DNA of 64,000 nucleotides from an uncultured Pseudomonadota bacterium (lineage in GTDB: Bacteria > Myxococcota_A > Polyangia > Nannocystales > Nannocystaceae): the NCBI GenBank assembly GCA_913061055.1, contig CAJXVA010000006.1, positions 1 to 64,000 of the forward strand, read 5' to 3'. The position numbers were made by a program, and so were the translations under genes. Position 1 is the first letter of the stretch, and each line of letters opens with the position of its first letter. Of this stretch, positions 35,219 through 42,847 are shown one piece after another. The notes beneath the pieces are model-generated. The model was given only the letters and a program-made list of their open reading frames with translations. It ran no database searches and was not told the DNA's origin.

Positions 35219-36127
35219 ATGGCTCTTCCGCTCGACGACGCCGTCGACGACTACCTCGACCACCTCAAGGTCGAGCGGGGGCTCGCTCGCAATACGATCA
35301 GCGCCTACGCCTCCGACCTGCGGCGCTTCGTGTCGTTTTCAGAAGAGCAGGGCGTTGAGACGGCGCAGGGCGTCGATACACCCTTGTTGCTCCGGTACGT
35401 GGGGAGCCTGGTGGATGGCGGGCTCAGTGCGCGGTCCCAGGCTCGGGTGCTGGTGGTTGCACGCGGATTGTTCAAGTACCTCCGGCGCGAGAACCGGGTA
35501 CAGACCGATCCGACACAGGGCGTGACGCTCCCAAAGTTCGCTCGGCGGCTTCCGCAGCTCCTGTCGCGTCAGGAGATCGACGCGCTGCTGACCGCCCCCG
35601 GAGTCGACACAGTCCTCGGGCTTCGAGACACCGCGCTGCTGGAGTTCATGTACGCGACCGGGTGCCGGGTGTCCGAGGCGCTCGACTTGCGCTGCGACCA
35701 GCTGCACCTCGACCAAGGGGTTGCGCGCGTCATCGGCAAGGGCAGCAAACAGCGTGTCGTGCCCGTAGGGGACATGGCCCTTGCGGCGGTCGGGGCGTGG
35801 CTAGAACACGGACGTGCCCAGATGTGTCGTGGCAAGAGTCCGCAGTCGTTGCCGTGGGTGTTCCTCTCCTCTCGTGGGCAGCGCCTGCGCCGCCAGTCCG
35901 CATGGGTGCGGCTGCGCAAGCATGCCGCGTCCGCCGGCATCGATCGCGCGATCTCACCGCACAAGCTTCGGCACAGCTTCGCCACCCACCTGCTCGAGGG
36001 CGGCGCGGATCTTCGCTCGGTCCAGGCTCTGCTGGGGCATGCGGACATCTCGACGACGCAGGTCTATACGCACGTCAGCGATGCACATGTGCGGGCGGCC
36101 TACGATCGGCACCACCCTCGCGCGTAG
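35219..36127 (+). CDS. xerD: Tyrosine recombinase XerD/XerC
   Basis: Site-specific recombinase that resolves chromosome dimers at dif during division. The 302-residue protein has an N-terminal SAM-like DNA-binding domain and the full catalytic set: R150 (CRVSE), K174 (GKGSKQRVVP), H248 and R251 (HKLRHSFATHLLEGG), H274 (LLGHAD) and nucleophile Y283 (TQVYTH). Length and the closing motif fit XerD slightly better than XerC, but a family search is needed to separate them. It sits 12 bp after the second cheY and may share its transcript. Confidence 0.9.
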   Translation: MALPLDDAVDDYLDHLKVERGLARNTISAYASDLRRFVSFSEEQGVETAQGVDTPLLLRYVGSLVDGGLSARSQARVLVVARGLFKYLRRENRVQTDPTQGVTLPKFARRLPQLLSRQEIDALLTAPGVDTVLGLRDTALLEFMYATGCRVSEALDLRCDQLHLDQGVARVIGKGSKQRVVPVGDMALAAVGAWLEHGRAQMCRGKSPQSLPWVFLSSRGQRLRRQSAWVRLRKHAASAGIDRAISPHKLRHSFATHLLEGGADLRSVQALLGHADISTTQVYTHVSDAHVRAAYDRHHPRA

Positions 36128-36195
36128 GTGGAGTTCGCGTGTGTTCGATCACGATGCGACGGCTGCGTCTGTCTGATCGGCTGGGCTGGAGCCAC

Positions 36196-36219
36196 CTATC
36201 GTGAGGCCCGCTACGATAG
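36196..36219. other. 7-bp palindromic hairpin after xerD
   Basis: CTATCGT and ACGATAG flank a 10-nt loop. There is no T-run. It may be a transcript end for the chemosensory-xerD unit or an operator for the downstream lipoprotein gene. Confidence 0.4.
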
Positions 36220-36249
36220 CGCAAAGCACGCCGTCTGTAGGATCAACGC

Positions 36250-36277
36250 TTGCACGGGCGGACACCGGCATTCTAAC
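36250..36277 (+). promoter_or_regulatory. Candidate promoter of the receptor-L-like lipoprotein gene
   Basis: TTGCAC (36250-36255) and TCTAAC (36272-36277) are separated by 16 nt, about 45 nt upstream of the TTG start. Both are partial matches to the sigma-70 consensus. Confidence 0.35.
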
Positions 36278-36308
36278 TTGCCTTTCACGGATCACAGCGA
36301 GTGATTCT

Positions 36309-36324
36309 GGAGGGCACCATCTTG
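36309..36324 (+). promoter_or_regulatory. Shine-Dalgarno site that selects the TTG start at 36322
   Basis: GGAGGG (36309-36314) is 7 nt upstream of TTG 36322. The in-frame GTG at 36301 would place this site inside the coding region, so TTG is preferred. Confidence 0.65.
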
Positions 36325-37206
36325 AAACTACCAAATCTCACCCGCGCCGAGCGAACCGCACTGGTCTTTGCCGTTACCGCATTCCTCTTGCCGGGATGTG
36401 ACTCGACCGAGGACCCGCCGGCTGAAACCGCGTCGGCCGAGACTGGGTCTCAGACGACCGACACCGAAACGACCGACGCCACAGAAACCGATCCGACCAC
36501 CGATGTGGACACGGACACGACGGATCCGGGGACGACGACGGCGGGCGACACCGAGGAGACCACGGGTACGCCCATCGAGGGTCTCGGATGCGACCCCGCT
36601 CCGGCGTGTGACAAGGGCGTCTACGAGGGCTCCCCGACCATCACGACCATCGAGGAGGCCAACGACATCGCGGGCTACACCGGCGTCACTGGGCGGCTGG
36701 CGATCGCCAACAGCGATTTCGAGTGCCTGACCTTCTTGTCCTGCATGGAGAGCGTCGGGCACGACCTGACGTTGTTCGGCAACGACGTGCTGACGGATGT
36801 CACCGGGCTCGACAACGTGGTCGCGATCGGTGCGATCACCGATGGGCCGCTGATGCCCGGTGGAACACTGACGGTCTCGGAGAACGCGGCGTTGGTGGAC
36901 TTCAACACGCTGAACCTGATCGAGCAGACGCCGATCTCGTTGAGCATCTCGGAGAACGACAGCCTCGAAGCCATCACCGGGCTCAAGACGTTGGTTGGGA
37001 CGCAAGTCCACTTCGAGATCCGGGCCAACCCGGTGCTGAATGAAATCCCCGGGGACAGCCTCCGAGACATGCTGTTCATCGGCGGCAACTGCGTTGTCAC
37101 TGCGAACACCAACCTGTGCATCTCCACGATTGAGGACATGTGCAGTCTTGGGCTCAAGGTGTTGCCGCAGGACGGCAGCACGACCCTCAACGACAACAGC
37201 TGCTGA
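36322..37206 (+). CDS. Lipoprotein with receptor-L-like repeats
   Basis: 294 residues. The signal KLPNLTRAERTALVFAVTAF ends in a lipobox LLPGC. A long Thr/Glu/Asp-rich linker (about residues 30-85) precedes a Cys-containing domain with right-handed-helix style repeats (GRLAIANSDFECLTFLSCME, VGHDLTLFGNDVLTDVTGLD, LTVSENAALVDFNTLNLIEQ). These resemble receptor L domains found in other myxobacterial surface proteins. It ends with a disulfide-type Cys. Likely surface exposed; the ligand is unknown. Confidence 0.75.
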   Translation: MKLPNLTRAERTALVFAVTAFLLPGCDSTEDPPAETASAETGSQTTDTETTDATETDPTTDVDTDTTDPGTTTAGDTEETTGTPIEGLGCDPAPACDKGVYEGSPTITTIEEANDIAGYTGVTGRLAIANSDFECLTFLSCMESVGHDLTLFGNDVLTDVTGLDNVVAIGAITDGPLMPGGTLTVSENAALVDFNTLNLIEQTPISLSISENDSLEAITGLKTLVGTQVHFEIRANPVLNEIPGDSLRDMLFIGGNCVVTANTNLCISTIEDMCSLGLKVLPQDGSTTLNDNSC

Positions 37207-37248
37207 GCTGCTTCGCGGTGCGCGCGGTGTGAACCGAGCGCGAACCCG

Positions 37249-37283
37249 AACCCGTCTCGAGCCTCTCGCTCGGGCGGGTTTTT
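37249..37283 (+). terminator. Terminator after the receptor-L-like lipoprotein gene
   Basis: AACCCG (37249-37254) pairs with CGGGTT (37275-37280), extended by a bulged GC stem and followed by a TTTTT run. Confidence 0.7.
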
Positions 37284-37358
37284 GCGCGTCTTGCGTACGA
37301 TTCCGGATTGCGGCAAGCCCGGTCTGCGCGACGGTGATACCTTCAGCGCTCGCACCAT

Positions 37359-38090
37359 GTGGGTGCGCCCGACCTTGCGAGTTTCACGGTGAATGCCGCT
37401 CTGCTGACCCTCACGCCCCTGCTTGCTGGAACCCGGTTGGACAACGCCGAGAACCTTCGGATGGCGGGCCTCGTCGTCATCTGCCTGATCCTCTCGGTCA
37501 CCATCCACGAGTTTGCCCACGCGTTTGCCGCGCACAAGCTCGGCGATGGCACTCCCGAGGCTCAGGGCCGGCTGACGCTGAGCCCGATGGCCCACGCCGA
37601 CCCGATCGGCACGCTGATTCTCCCGCTCATCCTGGCCGTGACGAGTCCGGGGATGTTGTTCGGATGGGGGCGCCCGGTGCAGACCGATCCGCGCAACTAC
37701 ACCCGCAAGATCACGATGCGCGGAGGCATGGCGATCGTCGCGTTCGCCGGCCCGCTCTCCAACCTCTTGCAAGCCGGGCTGACCCTCGCCATCGTCGCAG
37801 GCCTCTCGGCCGCCGGCGTGTTCGCGGAGTCCGCGTTCCTCCTCAAGCCGTTCGGGATTTTCTTCAGCCTCAACGTCCTGCTGTTCCTGTTCAACCTCCT
37901 GCCGATCCATCCGCTCGATGGGGGCAAGGTCCTCAGCTGGGCCTTTGGACCCAAGTTCGAGCCCGTGGACGACTTCCTGCGGCGGTACGGCGGCATCGTC
38001 TTGATCGTGCTCGTACTTTCGGGCGTTCTGGGTTATCTGCTCGGACCCGTCATGGACCTGGCAGGCACGGTCTTCCTGGCGGTTCAGTAG
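37359..38090 (+). CDS. Site-2 protease family (M50) membrane protein
   Basis: 243 residues with about five membrane segments. The zinc site is complete: HEFAH (HExxH) in the second segment and NLLPIHPLDGGK near the end, with Asp as third ligand. This is the compact, PDZ-less group of M50 metalloproteases rather than RseP. It starts at GTG 37359; GTG 37389 is possible. It is followed after 21 bp by scpA. The order M50-scpA-scpB-rluB is common in bacteria, but a functional link is not established. The substrate is unknown. Confidence 0.88.
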   Translation: MGAPDLASFTVNAALLTLTPLLAGTRLDNAENLRMAGLVVICLILSVTIHEFAHAFAAHKLGDGTPEAQGRLTLSPMAHADPIGTLILPLILAVTSPGMLFGWGRPVQTDPRNYTRKITMRGGMAIVAFAGPLSNLLQAGLTLAIVAGLSAAGVFAESAFLLKPFGIFFSLNVLLFLFNLLPIHPLDGGKVLSWAFGPKFEPVDDFLRRYGGIVLIVLVLSGVLGYLLGPVMDLAGTVFLAVQ

Positions 38091-38111
38091 ACACCCCCGG
38101 CCCACGCCACG

Positions 38112-39515
38112 GTGAGCACGTCCGACGACCAAAAACCGCCATCGAACGATGGCGGGAGCGAAGACGATCGGGTCGAGCACTCGGGCGAGCGGGCAGACAT
38201 GTCTACCCAGGGGTCCACAATCGGTCCGTCTGGGCCACCGCCCGCCGATCCGTCCGGGCCGGACCTCGCGGCGAGCCCCGCGTCGGTACCCGAGCCCCCG
38301 GGCAGCGAGTCGGCCGACGAGTTGGCCGACGACGATGCTGGGGGCGACGAGTCGACGGTCGAGGCGTCCCCGGTCGACGCATCGTCGGCCGACTCTGCGT
38401 CGGCTGCACCCGTCACACCGACCGGACCCGAACAGCCTGCGACGCGCACAGACCCCGGAGATGCTGGAACGGGCGAGCCGGTACAGGAGCCGCGCGCCGA
38501 GCCCGAAGGCCAGACCGAGGCGTCGCCGAAGGGGGACACAAGCTCGAGCCCGGAGCCCTCGGCCAACCCGCTGACTTCGATGTTGGGGTCGGTCAACGAG
38601 GCACGCTCGTGGCTGCTCGAGCTCCCCGACTTCGAGGGTCCGCTGGACCTGCTGCTGCACCTGGTTCGCCGACACGAACTCGACATCCTCGATATCCCGA
38701 TCTCGTTCGTGACCGAGAAGTACCTGGAGTACCTCGCGTTCATGCAAGCCCTCGATTTGGAGGTTGCCGGGGACTACCTGGTCATGGCGGCCACGCTCGC
38801 GTACCTCAAGAGCCGCGAACTCGTTCCCACAGAGCCGACCGAGGTCAGCGATGAGGGCCAAAGCGACGACGAGGGGCCCGACCCCCGCGAGGAGCTGATC
38901 GCGCGGCTGCTCGAGTATCAGAAGTACCGTGCGGCGGCGAGCGACCTCGATGGGCTCCCGATTCAGGGGCGCGACGTGTTCAGCCGGGGAGGGCGTATCG
39001 AGCTGCCGCCTGTCGACCCTGGGCTTGCTCCGCTCACGCTGTTCCGCCTCGCCGAGGCCTACAACCGCGTGTTGGACCGCGCGCGGATCCACAAGTCCCA
39101 CGATGTCGTGTTGGAGACCGTGTCCGTGGCGCAGCGGATGAACCAGCTCACCTCGATGCTCATTGAGCAGGAGCGGGTGGAGTTTGAGGGGCTGTTTCTC
39201 GGTCGCAGCTGGAACAGTGAATCCGAGCTGCGCTCGATGCTCGTCGTGACCCTGATGTCCGTGCTGGAGCTGACCAAGCTCGGGGTCATCTTCGTGCATC
39301 AGGACACGGCCAACGGGGCCATCGTGATCGAGCGCAAGGCGACCCCCGAAGAGGCCAAACAGGCCATTGCGGACTACGACGAGAACATCAGCTTTGGGAA
39401 GGTCAAACCTGGGGTTGCGGAAGCGTCCGCTTCGGGTGAGGCTGCGTCCTCGTCCGACGACCCGCAGGCCCCCGAGGCTCCCGAGTCGGACGCCGAGCCC
39501 GACAGCGATGTCTGA
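38112..39515 (+). CDS. scpA: Segregation and condensation protein ScpA (kleisin)
   Basis: ScpA bridges the two SMC heads in condensin. The family core starts at about residue 165 (LLELPDFEGPLDLLLHLVRR, ELDILDIPISFVTEKYLEYL, GDYLVMAATLAYLKSRELVP) and ends with the winged-helix part (LVVTLMSVLELTKLGVIFVH). The 467-residue length exceeds the usual 240-270 because of an N-terminal extension of about 160 residues rich in Ser, Asp, Glu, Pro and Ala, and a short acidic tail. The GTG at 38112 is the first plausible start; an internal start cannot be ruled out. It overlaps scpB by 8 bp. Confidence 0.92.
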   Translation: MSTSDDQKPPSNDGGSEDDRVEHSGERADMSTQGSTIGPSGPPPADPSGPDLAASPASVPEPPGSESADELADDDAGGDESTVEASPVDASSADSASAAPVTPTGPEQPATRTDPGDAGTGEPVQEPRAEPEGQTEASPKGDTSSSPEPSANPLTSMLGSVNEARSWLLELPDFEGPLDLLLHLVRRHELDILDIPISFVTEKYLEYLAFMQALDLEVAGDYLVMAATLAYLKSRELVPTEPTEVSDEGQSDDEGPDPREELIARLLEYQKYRAAASDLDGLPIQGRDVFSRGGRIELPPVDPGLAPLTLFRLAEAYNRVLDRARIHKSHDVVLETVSVAQRMNQLTSMLIEQERVEFEGLFLGRSWNSESELRSMLVVTLMSVLELTKLGVIFVHQDTANGAIVIERKATPEEAKQAIADYDENISFGKVKPGVAEASASGEAASSSDDPQAPEAPESDAEPDSDV

Positions 39516-41121
39516 CCCCGCACAAGAGCCTTCCGAGCCAGAGATCGCTCCTGAGTCCGAGCCCGAGCCTGAGGCCGGGCCGGCACCCGAGCGCGCGCAG
39601 CCGCAGGAGGCGAGCCTCGAGGACCTGGTCGCGGCGTTGGGTCGTCCGCGCAACCGTGGCGATGAGCCCGAGGAGGAGGACGAGGATGAGGTCGCCGACC
39701 CCGAGCCGGACCCGTTCGCAGAGTACAGCGATCTCGACCTGGCCACGTCGTTGCCGATCGACCCCGACGACGACCTCTCGAAGGTCGAGGGCGAGGCTTC
39801 CCCGCGGCTGATGTCGATCATCGAGAGCCTGCTGTTCGCGGCCGACAAGCCGATGACGGTGAAGCTGATCCGCAGGCTCCTCAAAGAGCCCACCAAGCGT
39901 CAGATTCAGCTCTCTTTGAAACAGCTGATCTTCGACACCCAACATCGCGGCGTCGTTTTGGGGCAGGTGGCGGGCGGGTTTCGGCTGCGCACCCACCCCG
40001 ACAACGCTCCTTTCGTGCAGAAAATGATGGCCGGAAAACCGGTCCGTCTGTCGCGTTCGCAGCTCGAGTCGCTTGCCGTGGTCGCGTATCGGCAGCCGGT
40101 GACCAAGGCCGAGCTGGACCACATCCGCGGGGTGGATTGTGGAGCGGTGTTGCGGGTCCTGCTGGAGCGAGACCTGGCGAAGATCGTCGGCCGCAAAGAG
40201 GAAGCGGGCCGACCCCACCTCTACGGCACGACGGTCGCGTTCCTCGAGTTCTTCAACCTCAAGGGGTTGCGCGACCTTCCGGACCTTCATGAGTTCAAAG
40301 AACTCAGCGAGGAATCCGAAGCCACACTGAGGCACACGGTCCAGTCCGGCAGCCTCTCCGATGAACAGGAGGCGATGGGGCAGTCGCGCATCGAGTTCCC
40401 CGACGCCCAAGCGGGCGCGACGGCCGAAGACGGCCCGGCTGCAGACGGCCCGGCGCCAACGCCTGAGGGCGGCATGGAAGGCATCGGCGAAGCGACGTCG
40501 CGAGACTCTGATGCGCCCGACACGGATCCCGATGCGTCGAGTGACACGGTTGCCGCTCCGCTGAACGGGACGGAATCGAACCTCGAGTCGGATGCATCAT
40601 CAACACCCGCCGGTGATCAGGACGGGCCGGGGGATGCTGGCATCGACGATGCGCTGACCGTGAGTCCGCCCGACCCCCCGGCCGAGGCGACGGATTCGGA
40701 GCCGGAGGCTGACGCCCAGCCGGAGCCCAAGCCCGATGTCGAAGCGGAGGCCACAGCCGAGGTCGAAGCGGAGGCCACAGTCGACCTCGAAGTAGGGGCC
40801 ACAGACGACCTCGAAGCGGAGGCCGCAGCCGACCTCGAAGCGGAGGCCACAGCCGACCTCGAAGCGGAGGCCACAGCCGAGCCTGTTGAATCCCCGTCGA
40901 CGCCCGGTCCTCTCGAGGCGGATACGAACACGCCGGATTCGGAGTCCGGGCCGGTGACGTCGCCGGAGGCCGAGGACTCCAGTTCGGAGGCCGCGGGCAC
41001 CGACTCGCGTTCCTCCAGCGAGAGCGAAGGCTCCGCTGAACAACCCTCAGACCCGACAGTGTCGGAGTCGGACGCAACGGACGTTGCCGCCGACGACGAC
41101 CTGTCCAAAGACGAACCATGA
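39508..41121 (+). CDS. scpB: Segregation and condensation protein ScpB with long acidic tails
   Basis: ScpB binds ScpA and regulates SMC. The winged-helix core occupies about residues 100-290 (SPRLMSIIESLLFAADKPMT, SRSQLESLAVVAYRQPVTKA, EEAGRPHLYGTT, FLEFFNLKGLRDLP). It is flanked by an acidic N-terminal region of about 95 residues and a C-terminal region of about 250 residues rich in Glu, Ala, Asp, Ser and Pro. That tail includes six copies of an 8-residue repeat (LEAEATAD-like). A typical ScpB is about 180-200 residues; this has 537. It is coupled to scpA and, by ATGA, to rluB. Confidence 0.92.
   Translation: MSDPAQEPSEPEIAPESEPEPEAGPAPERAQPQEASLEDLVAALGRPRNRGDEPEEEDEDEVADPEPDPFAEYSDLDLATSLPIDPDDDLSKVEGEASPRLMSIIESLLFAADKPMTVKLIRRLLKEPTKRQIQLSLKQLIFDTQHRGVVLGQVAGGFRLRTHPDNAPFVQKMMAGKPVRLSRSQLESLAVVAYRQPVTKAELDHIRGVDCGAVLRVLLERDLAKIVGRKEEAGRPHLYGTTVAFLEFFNLKGLRDLPDLHEFKELSEESEATLRHTVQSGSLSDEQEAMGQSRIEFPDAQAGATAEDGPAADGPAPTPEGGMEGIGEATSRDSDAPDTDPDASSDTVAAPLNGTESNLESDASSTPAGDQDGPGDAGIDDALTVSPPDPPAEATDSEPEADAQPEPKPDVEAEATAEVEAEATVDLEVGATDDLEAEAAADLEAEATADLEAEATAEPVESPSTPGPLEADTNTPDSESGPVTSPEAEDSSSEAAGTDSRSSSESEGSAEQPSDPTVSESDATDVAADDDLSKDEP
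40738..40881 (+). repeat. Six tandem 24-bp repeats inside scpB
   Basis: Six in-frame units of 24 bp (starting at 40738, 40762, 40786, 40810, 40834 and 40858) encode V/L-E-A-E-A-T-A-E/D. The last three are nearly identical, which suggests recent slippage or unequal exchange. Copy number probably varies between strains. Confidence 0.9.
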
Positions 41122-41978
41122 GCCGCCGATCGAAGCCACCGAAGCCACCGAAATCAGACGGGGGCCGCCGTAGCCGTGGCCCAACGCCGGCCAAACCGGC
41201 ACCCGAGCGCGCCCAAGACATCGGTGAACTCACCGGTCAGGTCCGGCTGCAGAAAGTCCTCGCGCGAGCGGGCGTCAGCTCCCGGCGCGGCGGTGAAGCG
41301 CTCATCGCCGAGGGGCGCATCAAGGTCAACGGCCAGGTCGTCACGACCCCAGGGACCCGGGTGGACCCGGTGCGCGATCGGATCAGCGTCGATGGCAAGC
41401 TGGTCGAGCCGGAGCCGCCGATCTACTTGGTCCTCAACAAGCCCGACGAGAGCGTGTGCTCCACCGAGAAGAAGGTGGACGAGCGAGGACGGGCGACCGT
41501 CATTTCGTTCCTGCGAGGCATCGATGCCCGCGTCTTCCCGGTGGGCCGGCTCGACTACCACACGCGTGGGGCCTTGCTGATCACCAACGACGGCGAGTTC
41601 GCCTCTCGGCTTCTGCACCCGCGACACAAGGTCCCGCGGACCTATCACGTGAAGTTTCAGGGTCGCTTGGACAACGTCGCCATCGACAAGCTTCGCGCAG
41701 GCGTGACCCTGGAGGACGGCACGGTGACCCAACCGGTCGACGAGCTGTTGGTCATGCGGGACACCGAAACCAACACGTGGGTCCAGATCACGCTCAGTCA
41801 CGAACTCAACCGACAGATCCGACGCATGGGGGAGGCCGTCGAGCACCCGGTGCTCAAGCTCATTCGTGTGGCGTTTGCCGACGTCACAGTCGATGATCTG
41901 CCAGAGGGGCAGTTCCGGCAGCTGCGAGAGACCGAACTGGGCGATCTACGGACCCGGACCGGGCTGTCCGGCGGCTGA
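41118..41978 (+). CDS. rluB: 23S rRNA pseudouridine synthase, RluB/RsuA family
   Basis: 286 residues with a basic Pro/Lys tail (about 35 residues), an S4 RNA-binding domain (VRLQKVLARAGVSSRRGGEA) and the synthase domain with the catalytic Asp in VGRLDYHTRGALLITNDGEF. The family closing motif LSHELNRQIRRMGEAVEHPV is present. It modifies a uridine in rRNA. RluB is the usual partner of scpAB, but RluE/RluF or RsuA-type specificity cannot be excluded from sequence alone. An ATGA overlap couples it to scpB. Confidence 0.88.
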   Translation: MSRRSKPPKPPKSDGGRRSRGPTPAKPAPERAQDIGELTGQVRLQKVLARAGVSSRRGGEALIAEGRIKVNGQVVTTPGTRVDPVRDRISVDGKLVEPEPPIYLVLNKPDESVCSTEKKVDERGRATVISFLRGIDARVFPVGRLDYHTRGALLITNDGEFASRLLHPRHKVPRTYHVKFQGRLDNVAIDKLRAGVTLEDGTVTQPVDELLVMRDTETNTWVQITLSHELNRQIRRMGEAVEHPVLKLIRVAFADVTVDDLPEGQFRQLRETELGDLRTRTGLSGG

Positions 41979-42003
41979 AGAACTGCGCGCTGGACGCGGG
42001 AAT

Positions 42004-42045
42004 GCGCTTCTCAGGCCGCTAGATGGCCCTGGGAGGCGCTTTTTC
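42004..42045 (+). terminator. Intrinsic terminator of the M50-scpAB-rluB operon
   Basis: A 12-bp stem with two G-U pairs (42004-42015 with 42028-42039) is followed by five T residues, 25 bp past the rluB stop. Confidence 0.85.
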
Positions 42046-42174
42046 GCATGAGAGCTGACGCCTCGAACCGCGCCGAGAGAGGCCTTGCGCGGGCGGGTTG
42101 CTGTCGTGTAGGTTCTCGCGCTCTGGGCCGGCCGCCTTCGGTGCCTGCCCCCAACGCCTCAAGAGACTTCAGTC

Positions 42175-42480
42175 ATGGCCAAGCTTTCCCAAGTTCTGCG
42201 CGACGAAAAGCGCGACAAGCTCATCGCCAAGTACGCCGAGAAGCGTGCCGAGCTCCGCAAGAAGATCAAAGACCCCAATCTCGACCCGGACGAGAAGTGG
42301 GTTGCGATCGACGCGCTGAACCAACTGCCCAAGAACTCCTGCCCAACCCGCAAGACCAGGCGCTGCATGCTTACGGGCCGCAGCAAAGCCGTCTATCGGA
42401 AGTTCGGCCTGTCGCGCATCATGCTTCGCGACCTTGCCCTCGCCGGCGATCTGCCTGGCGTCACCAAGTCGAGCTGGTAG
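42175..42480 (+). CDS. rpsN: 30S ribosomal protein S14, zinc-free type
   Basis: 101 residues, the long form of S14 ([60 protein letters not shown], ending SW). The zinc-ribbon CxxC pairs of the short S14 are missing; only two isolated Cys remain. The start lacks a Shine-Dalgarno sequence. It sits away from the main ribosomal protein operon and is followed by a zinc-free L31. In many bacteria such pairs belong to the Zur regulon; no clear Zur box was recognised upstream. Confidence 0.95.
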   Translation: MAKLSQVLRDEKRDKLIAKYAEKRAELRKKIKDPNLDPDEKWVAIDALNQLPKNSCPTRKTRRCMLTGRSKAVYRKFGLSRIMLRDLALAGDLPGVTKSSW

Positions 42481-42523
42481 CCCCAGCCGTCTTCTAGAAC
42501 GACTAGGAAAAGGAAACGCTGCC

Positions 42524-42838
42524 ATGAAGATGGGCGTACATCCCGACTACCACAAAGTGCTGTTCGTCGATTCGTCGAGCGGTCAAGAGTGGGTCGCATT
42601 CTCTACTCAGAACACCAGCGAGAAGCGCGAGGTTGACGGCGTTGAAATGTCCGTCGTCAAGCTCGACATCTCGAGCCACAGCCACCCGTTCTGGACGGGC
42701 CAGGCGCGGACCATGGATACCGAGGGTCGTATCGACCGCTTCAAGCGCCGCTGGGCCGGCCGCACGAAGAAGGGCAAAGAGACGCCCAAAGAGACGGCCG
42801 ACGCAGCGGACGTATCGGGCGTATCGAAAGAGTCGTAG
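42524..42838 (+). CDS. rpmE2: 50S ribosomal protein L31 type B
   Basis: 104 residues. The N-terminal 75 are L31 type B (MKMGVHPDYHKVLFVDSSSG, SHSHPFWTGQARTMDTEGRI, DRFKRRW), without the CxxC zinc site of type A. A Lys/Thr/Ala tail of about 30 residues follows. AGGAAA-type Shine-Dalgarno words precede the ATG. It forms a pair with rpsN (43 bp). The stop codon is part of the TAGTCT box preceding tldD. Confidence 0.93.
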   Translation: MKMGVHPDYHKVLFVDSSSGQEWVAFSTQNTSEKREVDGVEMSVVKLDISSHSHPFWTGQARTMDTEGRIDRFKRRWAGRTKKGKETPKETADAADVSGVSKES

Positions 42839-42841
42839 TCT
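42836..42841 (+). promoter_or_regulatory. Minus-10-like TAGTCT box before tldD
   Basis: TAGTCT includes the L31 stop codon and ends 6 nt before the tldD GTG, which has no Shine-Dalgarno sequence. It fits the recurring TA-N3-T pattern; coincidence with the stop codon is possible. Confidence 0.3.
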
Positions 42842-42847
42842 TCGCTC

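Noticed and set aside
36128-36321. tRNA gene or att site after xerD
   Set aside because: No cloverleaf or CCA-type end could be formed; the only structure is a 7-bp hairpin. No integrated element follows.
36675-39896. 1073-codon open frame on the minus strand
   Set aside because: It is antisense to the lipoprotein, M50 protease and scpA genes and has Arg/Ser/Gly-rich composition with no motif. GC-rich third positions keep antisense frames open.
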